A program made the translations under genes and the position numbers. A model generated the notes under the pieces. That model saw only the letters and a program-made list of their open reading frames with translations. It was not told where the DNA came from and ran no database searches. From Paulinella micropora (Eukaryota > Cercozoa > Imbricatea > Euglyphida): 33,797 nucleotides of DNA. The stretch lies in contig BJOX01000248.1 in assembly GCA_009731375.1 (NCBI GenBank), positions 320,755 to 354,551 of the forward strand. The letters run 5' to 3'. Shown piece after piece: positions 11,264-20,709 of this stretch; position 1 is the stretch's first letter, and each line of letters begins with the position of its first letter.

Positions 11264-11350
<87 letters not shown>

Positions 11351-11397
11351 GTTTTCCTTACTGAAGACGTGTCTGGCAGTCTGCGCCAGACCAAGGT

Positions 11398-11472
<75 letters not shown>

Positions 11473-11475
11473 GTT

Positions 11476-11506
<31 letters not shown>

Positions 11507-11599
11507 TGATAGATTGATAGATAGATAGATAGAAAGATAGATAGATAGACAGGTTGTCCTTACTGAAGACGTGTCTGGCAGTCTGCGCCAGACTAAGGT

Positions 11600-11686
<87 letters not shown>

Positions 11687-11733
11687 GTTTTCCTTACTGA
11701 AGACGTGTCTGGCAGTCTGCGCCAGACCAAGGT

Positions 11734-11808
<75 letters not shown>

Positions 11809-11855
11809 GTTGTCCTTACTGAAGACGTGTCTGGCAGTCTGCGCCAGACCAAGGT

Positions 11856-11942
<87 letters not shown>

Positions 11943-11989
11943 GTTTTCCTTACTGAAGACGTGTCTGGCAGTCTGCGCCAGACCAAGGT

Positions 11990-12064
<75 letters not shown>

Positions 12065-12111
12065 GTTGTCCTTACTGAAGACGTGTCTGGCAGTCTGCGC
12101 CAGACTAAGGT

Positions 12112-12115
<4 letters not shown>
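10926..12115. repeat. Composite minisatellite, 9 copies of a 50-55 bp core; flanking repeat changes strand
   Basis: The core (AGGTTGTCCTTACTGAAGAC, then GTGTCTGGC) lies near 10928, 11070, 11211, 11350, 11551, 11686, 11808, 11941 and 12064. Copies 1-2 are short and sit in CTAT repeats. Copies 3-9 carry a 3' extension that makes a perfect 7 bp hairpin, GTCTGGC/GCCAGAC, with a 7-base loop, then AAGGTAAG and GATA repeats. The microsatellite is CTAT before copy 3 and its complement GATA after it. Copies 3-9 alternate strictly between TTGTCC and TTTTCC. Confidence 0.9.
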
Positions 12116-12195
<80 letters not shown>

Positions 12196-12201
12196 GAGAG
12201 A

Positions 12202-12245
<44 letters not shown>

Positions 12246-12421
12246 TATTATTATCATTCATAGGCCATTGGTCCTTTTCAATGGGCTGATTGGTATAAAG
12301 TTGCTAGAGTAATGTTCTATGCCGTCACTTCCTTTATTCCACCGATTGGTGTGGAGACTTTCCTTATGGAATGGAGGACTGGATGCACGTGGCCTTTTGG
12401 CTCAGCAATTGGCAGGAGATA

Positions 12422-12457
<36 letters not shown>

Positions 12458-12511
12458 CATCATCATCATCATTATTATTATTATTATTATTATCATTATT
12501 ATCATTATTAT
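12116..12511. repeat. GATA and ATT arrays around a ~165 bp unique segment
   Basis: GATA (to 12195), ATT (12202-12254), a unique segment (12255-12420) beginning CATTCATAGGCCATTGG and ending GGCAGGAGATACA, then ATT with ATC blocks. The unique segment has ATT arrays on both sides like the SINEs, so it may be part of another ATT-tailed retroposon. No box A/B pair was found in it. Confidence 0.7.
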
Positions 12512-12780
12512 GGACACCGTGATAGCCCAGTGGTCAAGTTCTACCATCTGGGCCCTGTCGCCAGTTCGATTCCCGTCGGTGCCACCAGTATTTTCATTGA
12601 ACATACCGGTCTATTTCTGGACCAGTATTTTCATTGAACATACCGGCCCGTCTGGAAGTGTTGGAACTGCCCTTGCGGGGGTGTCATTAGAGCTTATCGT
12701 CAATTCTTCGTACTCCCCTCACGGGTGAGACGATGGAGGCGCATGTGCAGAAATGCATCAGCCATTGACAGAGAAGCACT
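12512..12780 (+). mobile_element. tRNA-derived SINE, full-length copy
   Basis: A 269 bp copy with intact A and B boxes and both units of the internal duplication, but reading GGTCTATTTCTGG at the duplication junction instead of the GATCCGTCTGG of copy 1. The copy at 13273 shares this junction. ATT arrays lie on both sides. Confidence 0.85.
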
Positions 12781-12802
12781 ATTATCATTATTATCATTAT
12801 TA

Positions 12803-12852
<50 letters not shown>

Positions 12853-12859
12853 ATTATTA

Positions 12860-12899
<40 letters not shown>

Positions 12900-12934
12900 C
12901 ATCATCATCATCATCACCATCATCATTATCATCA

Positions 12935-12977
<43 letters not shown>

Positions 12978-12979
12978 CA

Positions 12980-13015
<36 letters not shown>

Positions 13016-13016
13016 C

Positions 13017-13052
<36 letters not shown>

Positions 13053-13080
13053 CATTATTATCATTATTATCATCATTATT
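12781..13080 (+). repeat. (ATT)n array with ATC blocks
   Basis: About 300 bases of ATT with ATC and occasional ACT/GTT units, forming the tail of the preceding SINE. The Leu, Ile and Asn runs in translation are artefacts. Confidence 0.95.
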
Positions 13081-13227
13081 ATTGAACATACCGGTCCGTC
13101 TGGAAGTGTTGGAACTGCCCGTGCGGGGGTGTCATTAGAGCCTATCGTCAATTCTTCGTACTCCCCTCACAGGTGAGACGATGGAGGCGCATGTGCAGAT
13201 TTGCATCAGCCATTGACAGAGAAGCAC

Positions 13228-13228
<1 letters not shown>
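13081..13228 (+). mobile_element. SINE, 5'-truncated copy
   Basis: Starts inside the body at ATTGAACATACCGG and runs to GAAGCACT, so it lacks the tRNA head, then continues into (ATT)n. The missing 5' end with an intact 3' end is typical of incomplete reverse transcription. Confidence 0.85.
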
Positions 13229-13272
<44 letters not shown>

Positions 13273-13541
13273 GGACACCGTGATAGCCCAGTGGTCAAGT
13301 TCTACCATCTGAGCCCTGTCGCCAGTTCGATTCCCGTCGGTGCCACCAGTATTTTCATTGAACATACCGGTCTATTTCTGGACCAGTATTTTCATTGAAC
13401 ATACCGGCCCGTCTGGAAGTGTTGGAACTGCCCTTGCGGGGGTGTCATTAGAGCTTATCGTCAATTCTTCGTACTCCCCTCACGGGTGAGACGATGGAGG
13501 CGCATGTGCAGAAATGCATCAGCCATTGACAGAGAGGCACT
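13273..13541 (+). mobile_element. SINE, full-length copy
   Basis: A 269 bp copy with the same GGTCTATTTCTGG junction as 12512. It has GAGGCACT instead of GAAGCACT at its end. ATT arrays are on both sides. Confidence 0.85.
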
Positions 13542-13631
13542 ATTATTATTATTATTATTATTATCATCATCATCTATCTCTGTAGCCAATCAATCGATGA
13601 CCAGTTCAATAATAATAATAATAATAATAAT
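13542..13631. repeat. Inverted (ATT)n / (AAT)n pair around a short spacer
   Basis: The ATT tail of the plus-strand SINE meets the AAT tail of a minus-strand copy. Between them is a ~40-base spacer containing TCTATCTCTGTAGCC and ATCGATGACCAGTTC. Both halves recur in the spacer at 15665-15713. Confidence 0.85.
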
Positions 13632-13723
13632 AGTGCTTCTCTGTCAATGGCTGATGCATTTCTGCACATGCGCCTCCATCGTCTCACCCGTGAGGGGAGT
13701 ACGAAGAATTGACGATAAGCTCT
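13632..13723 (-). mobile_element. SINE, 3' part, interrupted by a gap
   Basis: Reverse complement of the SINE 3' end (starts AGTGCTTCTCTGTC and runs to GATAAGCTCT), cut by the N run at 13724-13928. Confidence 0.85.
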
Positions 13724-13928
13724 NNNNNNNNNNNNNNNNNNNNNNNNNNNNNNNNNNNNNNNNNNNNNNNNNNNNNNNNNNNNNNNNNNNNNNNNNNNNN
13801 NNNNNNNNNNNNNNNNNNNNNNNNNNNNNNNNNNNNNNNNNNNNNNNNNNNNNNNNNNNNNNNNNNNNNNNNNNNNNNNNNNNNNNNNNNNNNNNNNNNN
13901 NNNNNNNNNNNNNNNNNNNNNNNNNNNN
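13724..13928. other. Assembly gap (205 N)
   Basis: Unresolved bases inside a SINE copy. Confidence 0.99.
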
Positions 13929-14337
13929 ATATATATTGATCTGTCATGGCTGAGCCCGAGGGCCATGCGCCTCCATCCCTCGACCCAACAGGGACTACAG
14001 TGAGTATGTTGGGGAGGGAAGAGTGACTCTAACCATCCTGCATAGAAGGCCCCAAAAGGAAGTCCCTACTACCCGCACAGTGTCGGGTACCTTGCAGGAA
14101 ATCAACTACAAATGATTGATCTTCCCCGCGTGAGAGCTCCACGAGAATGGGTAGGTCCTGCATGGAGGTACTCACAGGGGTAGCAGACATTTCATGCGGT
14201 CTGCCAGCGCATGAGGACGTTTTGTGGTAAGTATCTGGGACGCCTCGAAACCCGTCACCACCCCTAGATCGCGGAATGTAAATACCCCTTTGATCCCACG
14301 TGGTGTATGTCTTATAAAAAACAACACAACGACATGG
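13929..14337 (-). mobile_element. Island with a diverged SINE-like segment
   Basis: The part at 13948-14005 resembles the reverse complement of the SINE 3' region: ATGGCTGA, then CATGCGCCTCCATC, then a GACCC...GGGACTAC motif in matching order, with different sequence between. The remaining ~330 bases are unique and include GCCTCGAAACCC, a word also in the 493 bp satellite. The 132-codon minus-strand ORF (14029-14427) extends into a tandem repeat and has no recognisable domain, so I do not call it a gene. Confidence 0.4.
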
Positions 14338-14455
14338 CCTCGGAACCAACACAACAACATAGCCTCGGAACCCACATCGACATAGCCTCGGAACCCACAC
14401 AACAACAGAGCCTCGGAACCAACACAACTACATAGCCTCGGAACCAACACAACAA
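14338..14455. repeat. 25 bp tandem repeat, about 5 copies, ending in a gap
   Basis: The unit CCTCGGAACCAACACAACAA plus about five more bases (often CATAG) starts at 14338, 14363, 14386, 14411 and 14436. One copy is 23 bases long. The array runs into Ns. Confidence 0.9.
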
Positions 14456-14562
14456 NNNNNNNNNNNNNNNNNNNNNNNNNNNNNNNNNNNNNNNNNNNNN
14501 NNNNNNNNNNNNNNNNNNNNNNNNNNNNNNNNNNNNNNNNNNNNNNNNNNNNNNNNNNNNNN
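14456..14562. other. Assembly gap (107 N)
   Basis: Unresolved bases between the 25 bp repeat and an AAT array. Confidence 0.99.
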
Positions 14563-14576
14563 TAATAATAATAATC

Positions 14577-14626
<50 letters not shown>
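14563..14626 (-). repeat. (AAT)n tail of a minus-strand SINE
   Basis: TAATAATAAT repeats running into the reverse-complement SINE. Confidence 0.95.
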
Positions 14627-14627
<1 letters not shown>

Positions 14628-14893
14628 GTGTTTCTCTGTCAATGGCTGATGCATTTCTGCACATGCGCCTCCATCGTCTCACCCGTGAGGGGAGTACGAA
14701 GAATTGACGATAAGCTCTAATGACACCCCCGCAAGGGCAGTTCCAACACTTCCAGACGGGCCGGTATGTTCAATGAAAATACTGGTCCAGACGGATCGGT
14801 ATGTTCAATGAAAATACTGGTGGCACCGACGGGAATCGAACTGGCGACAGGGCCCAGATGGTAGAACTTGACCACTGGGCTATCACGGTGTCC
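14627..14893 (-). mobile_element. SINE, full-length copy on the minus strand
   Basis: A 267 bp copy. It begins (minus 3' end) AGTGTTTCTCTGTC and ends at the reverse complement of GGACACCGTG. Both Pol III boxes and the internal duplication are present. Confidence 0.85.
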
Positions 14894-14935
<42 letters not shown>

Positions 14936-14989
14936 CTCGAACAGACCAGTTCCGCCTGTTCCAGAACATTCCGCTGGTCTGTTCCAGAA

Positions 14990-15047
<58 letters not shown>
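14894..15047. repeat. Foldback: (AAT)n, 11 bp hairpin arms, (ATT)n
   Basis: AAT repeats (14894-14935) and ATT repeats (14990-15047) are reverse complements. They flank a spacer whose ends are also perfect 11 bp inverted repeats, GAACAGACCAG (14939-14949) and CTGGTCTGTTC (14974-14984). The spacer carries GACCAGTTCCGCC, also present near 15706. Confidence 0.85.
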
Positions 15048-15271
15048 TGGCCTCAAGGCGTTAAACTGTGACGCCAACTCATAACCCTTTGGTGGTAGAT
15101 GCTGGGGAGGAGGGTCGTTGCGCGCGTAAAAGATCTTAAACTCCGCATATGCTGGTTGATAGCCCAGGACCCAGCAGACACCAGATTGTTATGGGTGGGG
15201 TTTCGAGGCAGCTCTAGCAACCGCGCTTGGTGTATGCACTTGCACATTCGGTGACGTCTTGCAAGAGGTTG
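15048..15271 (-). repeat. Inverted partial copy of the 493 bp satellite
   Basis: These 224 bases match, in reverse complement, bases 16840-17063 of the tandem satellite without length change. One end abuts an ATT array, the other a gap. Confidence 0.9.
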
Positions 15272-15351
15272 NNNNNNNNNNNNNNNNNNNNNNNNNNNNN
15301 NNNNNNNNNNNNNNNNNNNNNNNNNNNNNNNNNNNNNNNNNNNNNNNNNNN
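15272..15351. other. Assembly gap (80 N)
   Basis: Unresolved bases between the inverted satellite piece and a SINE. Confidence 0.99.
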
Positions 15352-15353
15352 TT

Positions 15354-15619
15354 GGACACCGTGATAGCCCAGTGGTCAAGTTCTACCATCTGGGCCCTGT
15401 CGCCAATTCGATTCCCGTCGGTGCCACCAGTATTTTCATTGAACATACCGGTCCGTCTGGACCAGTATTTTCATTGAACATACCGGTCCGTCTGGAAGTG
15501 TTGGAACTGCCCGTGCGGGGGTGTCATTAGAGCCTATCGTCAATTCTTCGTACTCCCCTCACGGGTGAGACGATGGAGGCGCATGTGCAGAAATGCATCA
15601 GCCATTGACAGAGAAGCAC

Positions 15620-15620
<1 letters not shown>
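15354..15620 (+). mobile_element. SINE, full-length copy
   Basis: A 267 bp copy followed by (ATT)n to about 15658. One base before the B-box core differs (AATTCGATTCC). Confidence 0.85.
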
Positions 15621-15658
<38 letters not shown>

Positions 15659-15938
15659 TGTTATTATCTATCTATCTCTGTAGCCGACACTACGATCAAT
15701 CGATGACCAGTTCCGCCTATTCCAGAAGAAGAACCTGATCGAACCCCAACTCAAGCACAAGTATTTTCTTTCTTTCTTTCTTCTTTCTTTCTTTCTTTCT
15801 TTCTTTTCTTTCTTTCTTTCTTTCTTTCTTTCTTTTCTTTCTTTTCTTTCTTTTTTGTCTTTCTTTTCTTTCTTTTCTTTCTTTTCTTTCTTTTCTTTCT
15901 TTTCTTTCTTTCTTTCGTTCTTTCTTTCTTTCTTTCTT

Positions 15939-15973
<35 letters not shown>

Positions 15974-15974
15974 T

Positions 15975-16040
<66 letters not shown>

Positions 16041-16064
16041 CTCTCTCTCTCTCTCCTCTCTCTC

Positions 16065-16103
<39 letters not shown>

Positions 16104-16115
16104 TCACTCACTCAC

Positions 16116-16147
<32 letters not shown>

Positions 16148-16208
16148 GCCATTTTTAACACCACTCTGCAATCCCTGTATTGTGTGTGTGTGTGTGTGTG
16201 TGTGTGTG
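15621..16208 (+). repeat. (ATT)n tail, shared spacer, TTTC/TC/CA tracts and an inverted TG tract
   Basis: After the SINE tail comes a shared spacer (15665-15745, also at 13573 and 14939). It is followed by a polypyrimidine tract of TTTC and TC units (15763-16084), CA/CACT repeats, 37 unique bases, and a TG array (16182-16207). The Lys/Arg/Glu-rich minus-strand ORFs are repeat translations. Confidence 0.9.
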
Positions 16209-16577
16209 GGGCAGTTTATCTCGTCGTTACAAACTCAAGGAGTACACGAGGAGAGCCCATCGACTAGCAGACGATTAAGCAAAAACATCCAACTGTATTA
16301 AATCCCCTTACTGTTTTCCCTGTTCCCCCTTCATCGCTTCCTGTGTTCCTCCTCTACCATTCAGATTGCTTTTTCTCTGCATATCTTTCGTTGACACTTC
16401 CCCCATTCTCCCCTGTAGTCCGTCATAAGTTTTTCTCCCCTCTTGACTTCGCCCCTGTTCTTACTGATGTTCGCCTTTTATGCTTTCTGTTCATCTCCGA
16501 AGCGTTTTTTCATTTACAAACATCAAAACCGTTTAGTGCTAAAAAATATTAATATGTGTTATGATATCATGACGTAA

Positions 16578-16614
<37 letters not shown>

Positions 16615-16627
16615 TGTAGTAGTAGTA

Positions 16628-16657
<30 letters not shown>
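16209..16657 (+). other. Unique stretch ending in TAG/AAT repeats; no gene recognised
   Basis: About 370 bases of pyrimidine-leaning unique sequence. It has a 69-codon ORF (16343-16552) with no recognised domain or coding support, then TAG and AAT trinucleotide repeats (16578-16657) leading into the satellite. Confidence 0.5.
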
Positions 16658-16659
<2 letters not shown>

Positions 16660-19073
16660 TTACTATATCTGAGGCGTACTGATGCAGCTAATGGCATATC
16701 CTCAACGGACATAAGCCTCCAATACCCTTGTTCGAGGTCCTCCACCCCCCCGTGTCAGTCTCTCGCCTGATGATCGGGGCCACCGATGGAGCTCCTGAGG
16801 GCAAGACTGCACTAAGCCGAGGTTATTCCGCAGTCCCAGCAACCTCTTGCAAGACGTCACCGAATGTGCAAGTGCATACACCAAGCGCGGTTGCTAGAGC
16901 TGCCTCGAAACCCCACCCATAACAATCTGGTGTCTGCTGGGTCCTGGGCTATCAACCAGCATATGCGGAGTTTAAGATCTTTTACGCGCGCAACGACCCT
17001 CCTCCCCAGCATCTACCACCAAAGGGTTATGAGTTGGCGTCACAGTTTAACGCCTTGAGGCCATTGGGCTGGAACTCTGTTTAGCAAGTGTGACTAGGTT
17101 TTTTCATCGGGATTTCCCTCAAATATGTCACAGTCAACACTCCAAGGCAGATTTACTATATCTGAGGCGTACTGATGCAGCTAATGGCATATCCTCAACG
17201 GACATAAGCCTCCAATACCCTTGTTCGAGGTCCTCCACCCCCCCGTGTCAGTCTCTCGCCTGATGATCGGGGCCACCGATGGAGCTCCTGAGGGCAAGAC
17301 TGCACTAAGCCGAGGTTATTCCGCAGTCCCAGCAACCTCTTGCAAGACGTCACCGAATGTGCAAGTGCATACACCAAGCGCGGTTGCTAGAGCTGCCTCG
17401 AAACCCCACCCATAACAATCTGGTGTCTGCTGGGTCCTGGGCTATCAACCAGCATATGCGGAGTTTAAGATCTTTTACGCGCGCAACGACCCTCCTCCCC
17501 AGCATCTACCACCAAAGGGTTATGAGTTGGCGTCACAGTTTAACGCCTTGAGGCCATTGGGCTGGAACTCTGTTTAGCAAGTGTGACTAGGTTTTTTCAT
17601 CGGGATTTCCCTCAAATATGTCACAGTCAACACTCCAAGGCAGATTTACTATATCTGAGGCGTACTGATGCAGCTAATGGCATATCCTCAACGGACATAA
17701 GCCTCCAATACCCTTGTTCGAGGTCCTCCACCCCCCCGTGTCAGTCTCTCGCCTGATGATCGGGGCCACCGATGGAGCTCCTGAGGGCAAGACTGCACTA
17801 AGCCGAGGTTATTCCGCAGTCCCAGCAACCTCTTGCAAGACGTCACCGAATGTGCAAGTGCATACACCAAGCGCGGTTGCTAGAGCTGCCTCGAAACCCC
17901 ACCCATAACAATCTGGTGTCTGCTGGGTCCTGGGCTATCAACCAGCATATGCGGAGTTTAAGATCTTTTACGCGCGCAACGACCCTCCTCCCCAGCATCT
18001 ACCACCAAAGGGTTATGAGTTGGCGTCACAGTTTAACGCCTTGAGGCCATTGGGCTGGAACTCTGTTTAGCAAGTGTGACTAGGTTTTTTCATCGGGATT
18101 TCCCTCAAATATGTCACAGTCAACACTCCAAGGCAGATTTACTATATCTGAGGCGTACTGATGCAGCTAATGGCATATCCTCAACGGACATAAGCCTCCA
18201 ATACCCTTGTTCGAGGTCCTCCACCCCCCCGTGTCAGTCTCTCGCCTGATGATCGGGGCCACCGATGGAGCTCCTGAGGGCAAGACTGCACTAAGCCGAG
18301 GTTATTCCGCAGTCCCAGCAACCTCTTGCAAGACGTCACCGAATGTGCAAGTGCATACACCAAGCGCGGTTGCTAGAGCTGCCTCGAAACCCCACCCATA
18401 ACAATCTGGTGTCTGCTGGGTCCTGGGCTATCAACCAGCATATGCGGAGTTTAAGATCTTTTACGCGCGCAACGACCCTCCTCCCCAGCATCTACCACCA
18501 AAGGGTTATGAGTTGGCGTCACAGTTTAACGCCTTGAGGCCATTGGGCTGGAACTCTGTTTAGCAAGTGTGACTAGGTTTTTTCATCGGGATTTCCCTCA
18601 AATATGTCACAGTCAACACTCCAAGGCAGATTTACTATATCTGAGGCGTACTGATGCAGCTAATGGCATATCCTCAACGGACATAAGCCTCCAATACCCT
18701 TGTTCGAGGTCCTCCACCCCCCCGTGTCAGTCTCTCGCCTGATGATCGGGGCCACCGATGGAGCTCCTGAGGGCAAGACTGCACTAAGCCGAGGTTATTC
18801 CGCAGTCCCAGCAACCTCTTGCAAGACGTCACCGAATGTGCAAGTGCATACACCAAGCGCGGTTGCTAGAGCTGCCTCGAAACCCCACCCATAACAATCT
18901 GGTGTCTGCTGGGTCCTGGGCTATCAACCAGCATATGCGGAGTTTAAGATCTTTTACGCGCGCAACGACCCTCCTCCCCAGCATCTACCACCAAAGGGTT
19001 ATGAGTTGGCGTCACAGTTTAACGCCTTGAGGCCATTGGGCTGAAACTCTGTTTAGCAAGTGTGACTAGGTTT

Positions 19074-19075
<2 letters not shown>
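16658..19075 (+). repeat. Tandem satellite, 493 bp monomer, about 4.9 copies
   Basis: Monomers begin ATTTACTATATCTGAGGCG at 16658, 17151, 17644, 18137 and 18630, each exactly 493 bases apart. The fifth ends 47 bases early, at an AAT array. The monomers look identical by eye except for a G to A change near the end of the fifth (GGCTGAAACTC). Short ORFs of 60 and 64 codons recur in each monomer on both strands simply because the monomers are identical. AAT repeats bound both sides. Confidence 0.95.
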
Positions 19076-19147
<72 letters not shown>

Positions 19148-19215
19148 CAACAACAGCAACAGCAGCAACAACAACAACAACACAACAACAACAACAACAC
19201 AACAACAACAACAGC

Positions 19216-19248
<33 letters not shown>

Positions 19249-19275
19249 GATAACAACAACAACAACAACAACAAT
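19076..19275 (+). repeat. (AAT)n then (AAC)n array
   Basis: AAT repeats to about 19143, then AAC repeats with CAG and CGA interruptions. Asn and Gln runs in translation are not a gene. Confidence 0.95.
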
Positions 19276-20543
19276 TCGTCGTCCGCAAAATCAGAAAAAA
19301 TTTAGTAAAATTTTGCCATTAAACTATCAAACTTTTTTTAAAGATAAAACTTTTTTAATTAATATAATATTAATAGTGATAAGGTGCCACTCATAGAGCC
19401 ACATGGCTGAGTGGGATTTTTTTTTCTTTTTTTTTTTTAGTTTTAACTGGACGCTCCTTTACTCCTTTTATAGTATATTACTTTCTCTTAAGCTTCAAGT
19501 ATTGTAAGTCTTGGCTAGCCTCCTGCGAGGAAATTACCAACCTGCAACTTGATCAATTGTTACGATAGTAGGATATTTAATAAACAGATAACTGTTACTA
19601 ACTTAGAAAGTGAGTCAGGGTGATGGGATTAATACAACCGGTAAATACATTAGTTAATAATAATAGTTATAGTTCATAGTGTGGAAAAAGTATTAATAGT
19701 AATTACTGGTGTGGGTGGCAGTGGTGGCGCAAATGCCAATATATCACGTTTGGACACATGAAATTTTAACTTAGAGACCTGCATGAGCTGTTTCCGACGG
19801 TTCGTTTGGCGGGTTTTTGTCTGTGTTGATTGATTTTCCTATTAAAGGATGTTTGGAGCTGGTTATTAAGTCAACCGGGGACGCCTGGGAGACGATAAAC
19901 CGGCTTCTAATATTGCCACGCGAATACTGTTCAACTTCTTCAGGGTTGTGAGCCTTGTACGTGTGGAAGCGCAGCAAAATCACAGAAGTGATCCAGGGGA
20001 AAGGCTTCTACTGTCTGTGTCACACCCATTGAAGAGTGACACAGCAGAAGGGAAGTCCATCCCAGCTGTGTTTCAGAACCACTGCGTAAACCGTTGTGGT
20101 TGAACAGGAAGTAGAGCTCTACGGAGGTCAAGCTACCAACAGGAGGCAAGAGCGAGCCTTCAGGTCAGAAGGACATCTACACGAACGGTTTTGGGGTTTG
20201 GTCCACAAAACCCCACCATCAGGCAAGCCCAGAAACTAGTGTAGGGGTGCTTGAGGCTCGCAGGAGTGTTGGTGGTGCAGGGTAGCTACCTGCTTAAGGA
20301 AAACCAACAGAAAATGCCAACAGGTGATTGCTGCAAGTAGGCAGCCTGCAACGTACTCTTAGGGGGGAATTTGCAGAGGGAGTGTCCGCGGCCAGTCAGA
20401 CACAAACAACAGACAAAGGACAATTACCTTTTTGGAGTGTAGAGGTGACTTTCGATGTCTGAAAACAGAAAAATGGAAAGGAGGGGTCAAACATATCTTG
20501 CTATAGCGGTAGGGAAGACTGGGAAGACTTCCAACGAAGCCTA
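19276..20543 (+). mobile_element. Element A: 5' LTR candidate and leader
   Basis: AT-rich sequence upstream of Gag. A TTTTATAGTATAT TATA-like motif lies near 19467 and an AATAAA at 19579-19584, in the order expected inside an LTR. The stretch 19903-19942 (GCTTCTAATATTGC ... CTTCTTCA) is repeated at 27204-27238 after the reverse transcriptase fragment, so the 5' LTR probably ends near 19942. The 5' LTR boundary and primer-binding site were not found. The leader contains a GGGGTTT/AAACCCC hairpin near 20195-20216. Confidence 0.45.
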
Positions 20544-20709
20544 ATGTTAGAGGCACTAAGAAAAGACCTTAAGGGAGGATTTGAGGACCTCAAAGGACAT
20601 AAGGTAGTCTAAGAGGTGCATCGTGCTAACCTCAGAAGGTTACATATGGCTGGCAAGACGGTGTCGGAATATATGAGGCTGTGGGAGAAACATGTTAGAA
20701 AAGACAACC
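20544..20709 (+). pseudogene. Possible fragment of a second, Ty3-type Gag
   Basis: In one frame from ATG 20544 the translation reads MLEALRKDLKGGFEDL, a stop at 20610-20612, then (still in frame) LRRLHMAGKTVSEYMRLWEK. The second part resembles the LRxLxQxGSVxEYxxxF segment of the Retrotrans_gag family found in Ty3/gypsy elements. It lies directly before the Gag start of element A in a different frame. It may be a remnant of an older insertion or chance. There is no more of the domain. Confidence 0.25.

Noticed and set aside
11260-12112. Splice donors at AAGGTAAG after each minisatellite core
   Set aside because: The words fit a donor consensus, but no exon, acceptor or coding frame is present; copies are simply identical.
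10248-12115. CRISPR array
   Set aside because: Repeats of similar length are regularly spaced, but the spacers are microsatellite sequence and the setting is eukaryotic.
17266-17300. Hammerhead-like CTGATGA in the satellite monomer
   Set aside because: CTGATGA is followed by a short TCGG/CCGA stem, but the GAAA that should follow is missing.
16702-19030. Recurring 60- and 64-codon ORFs in the satellite
   Set aside because: They recur because the 493 bp monomers are identical, they overlap on both strands, and no known domain or separate conservation supports them.
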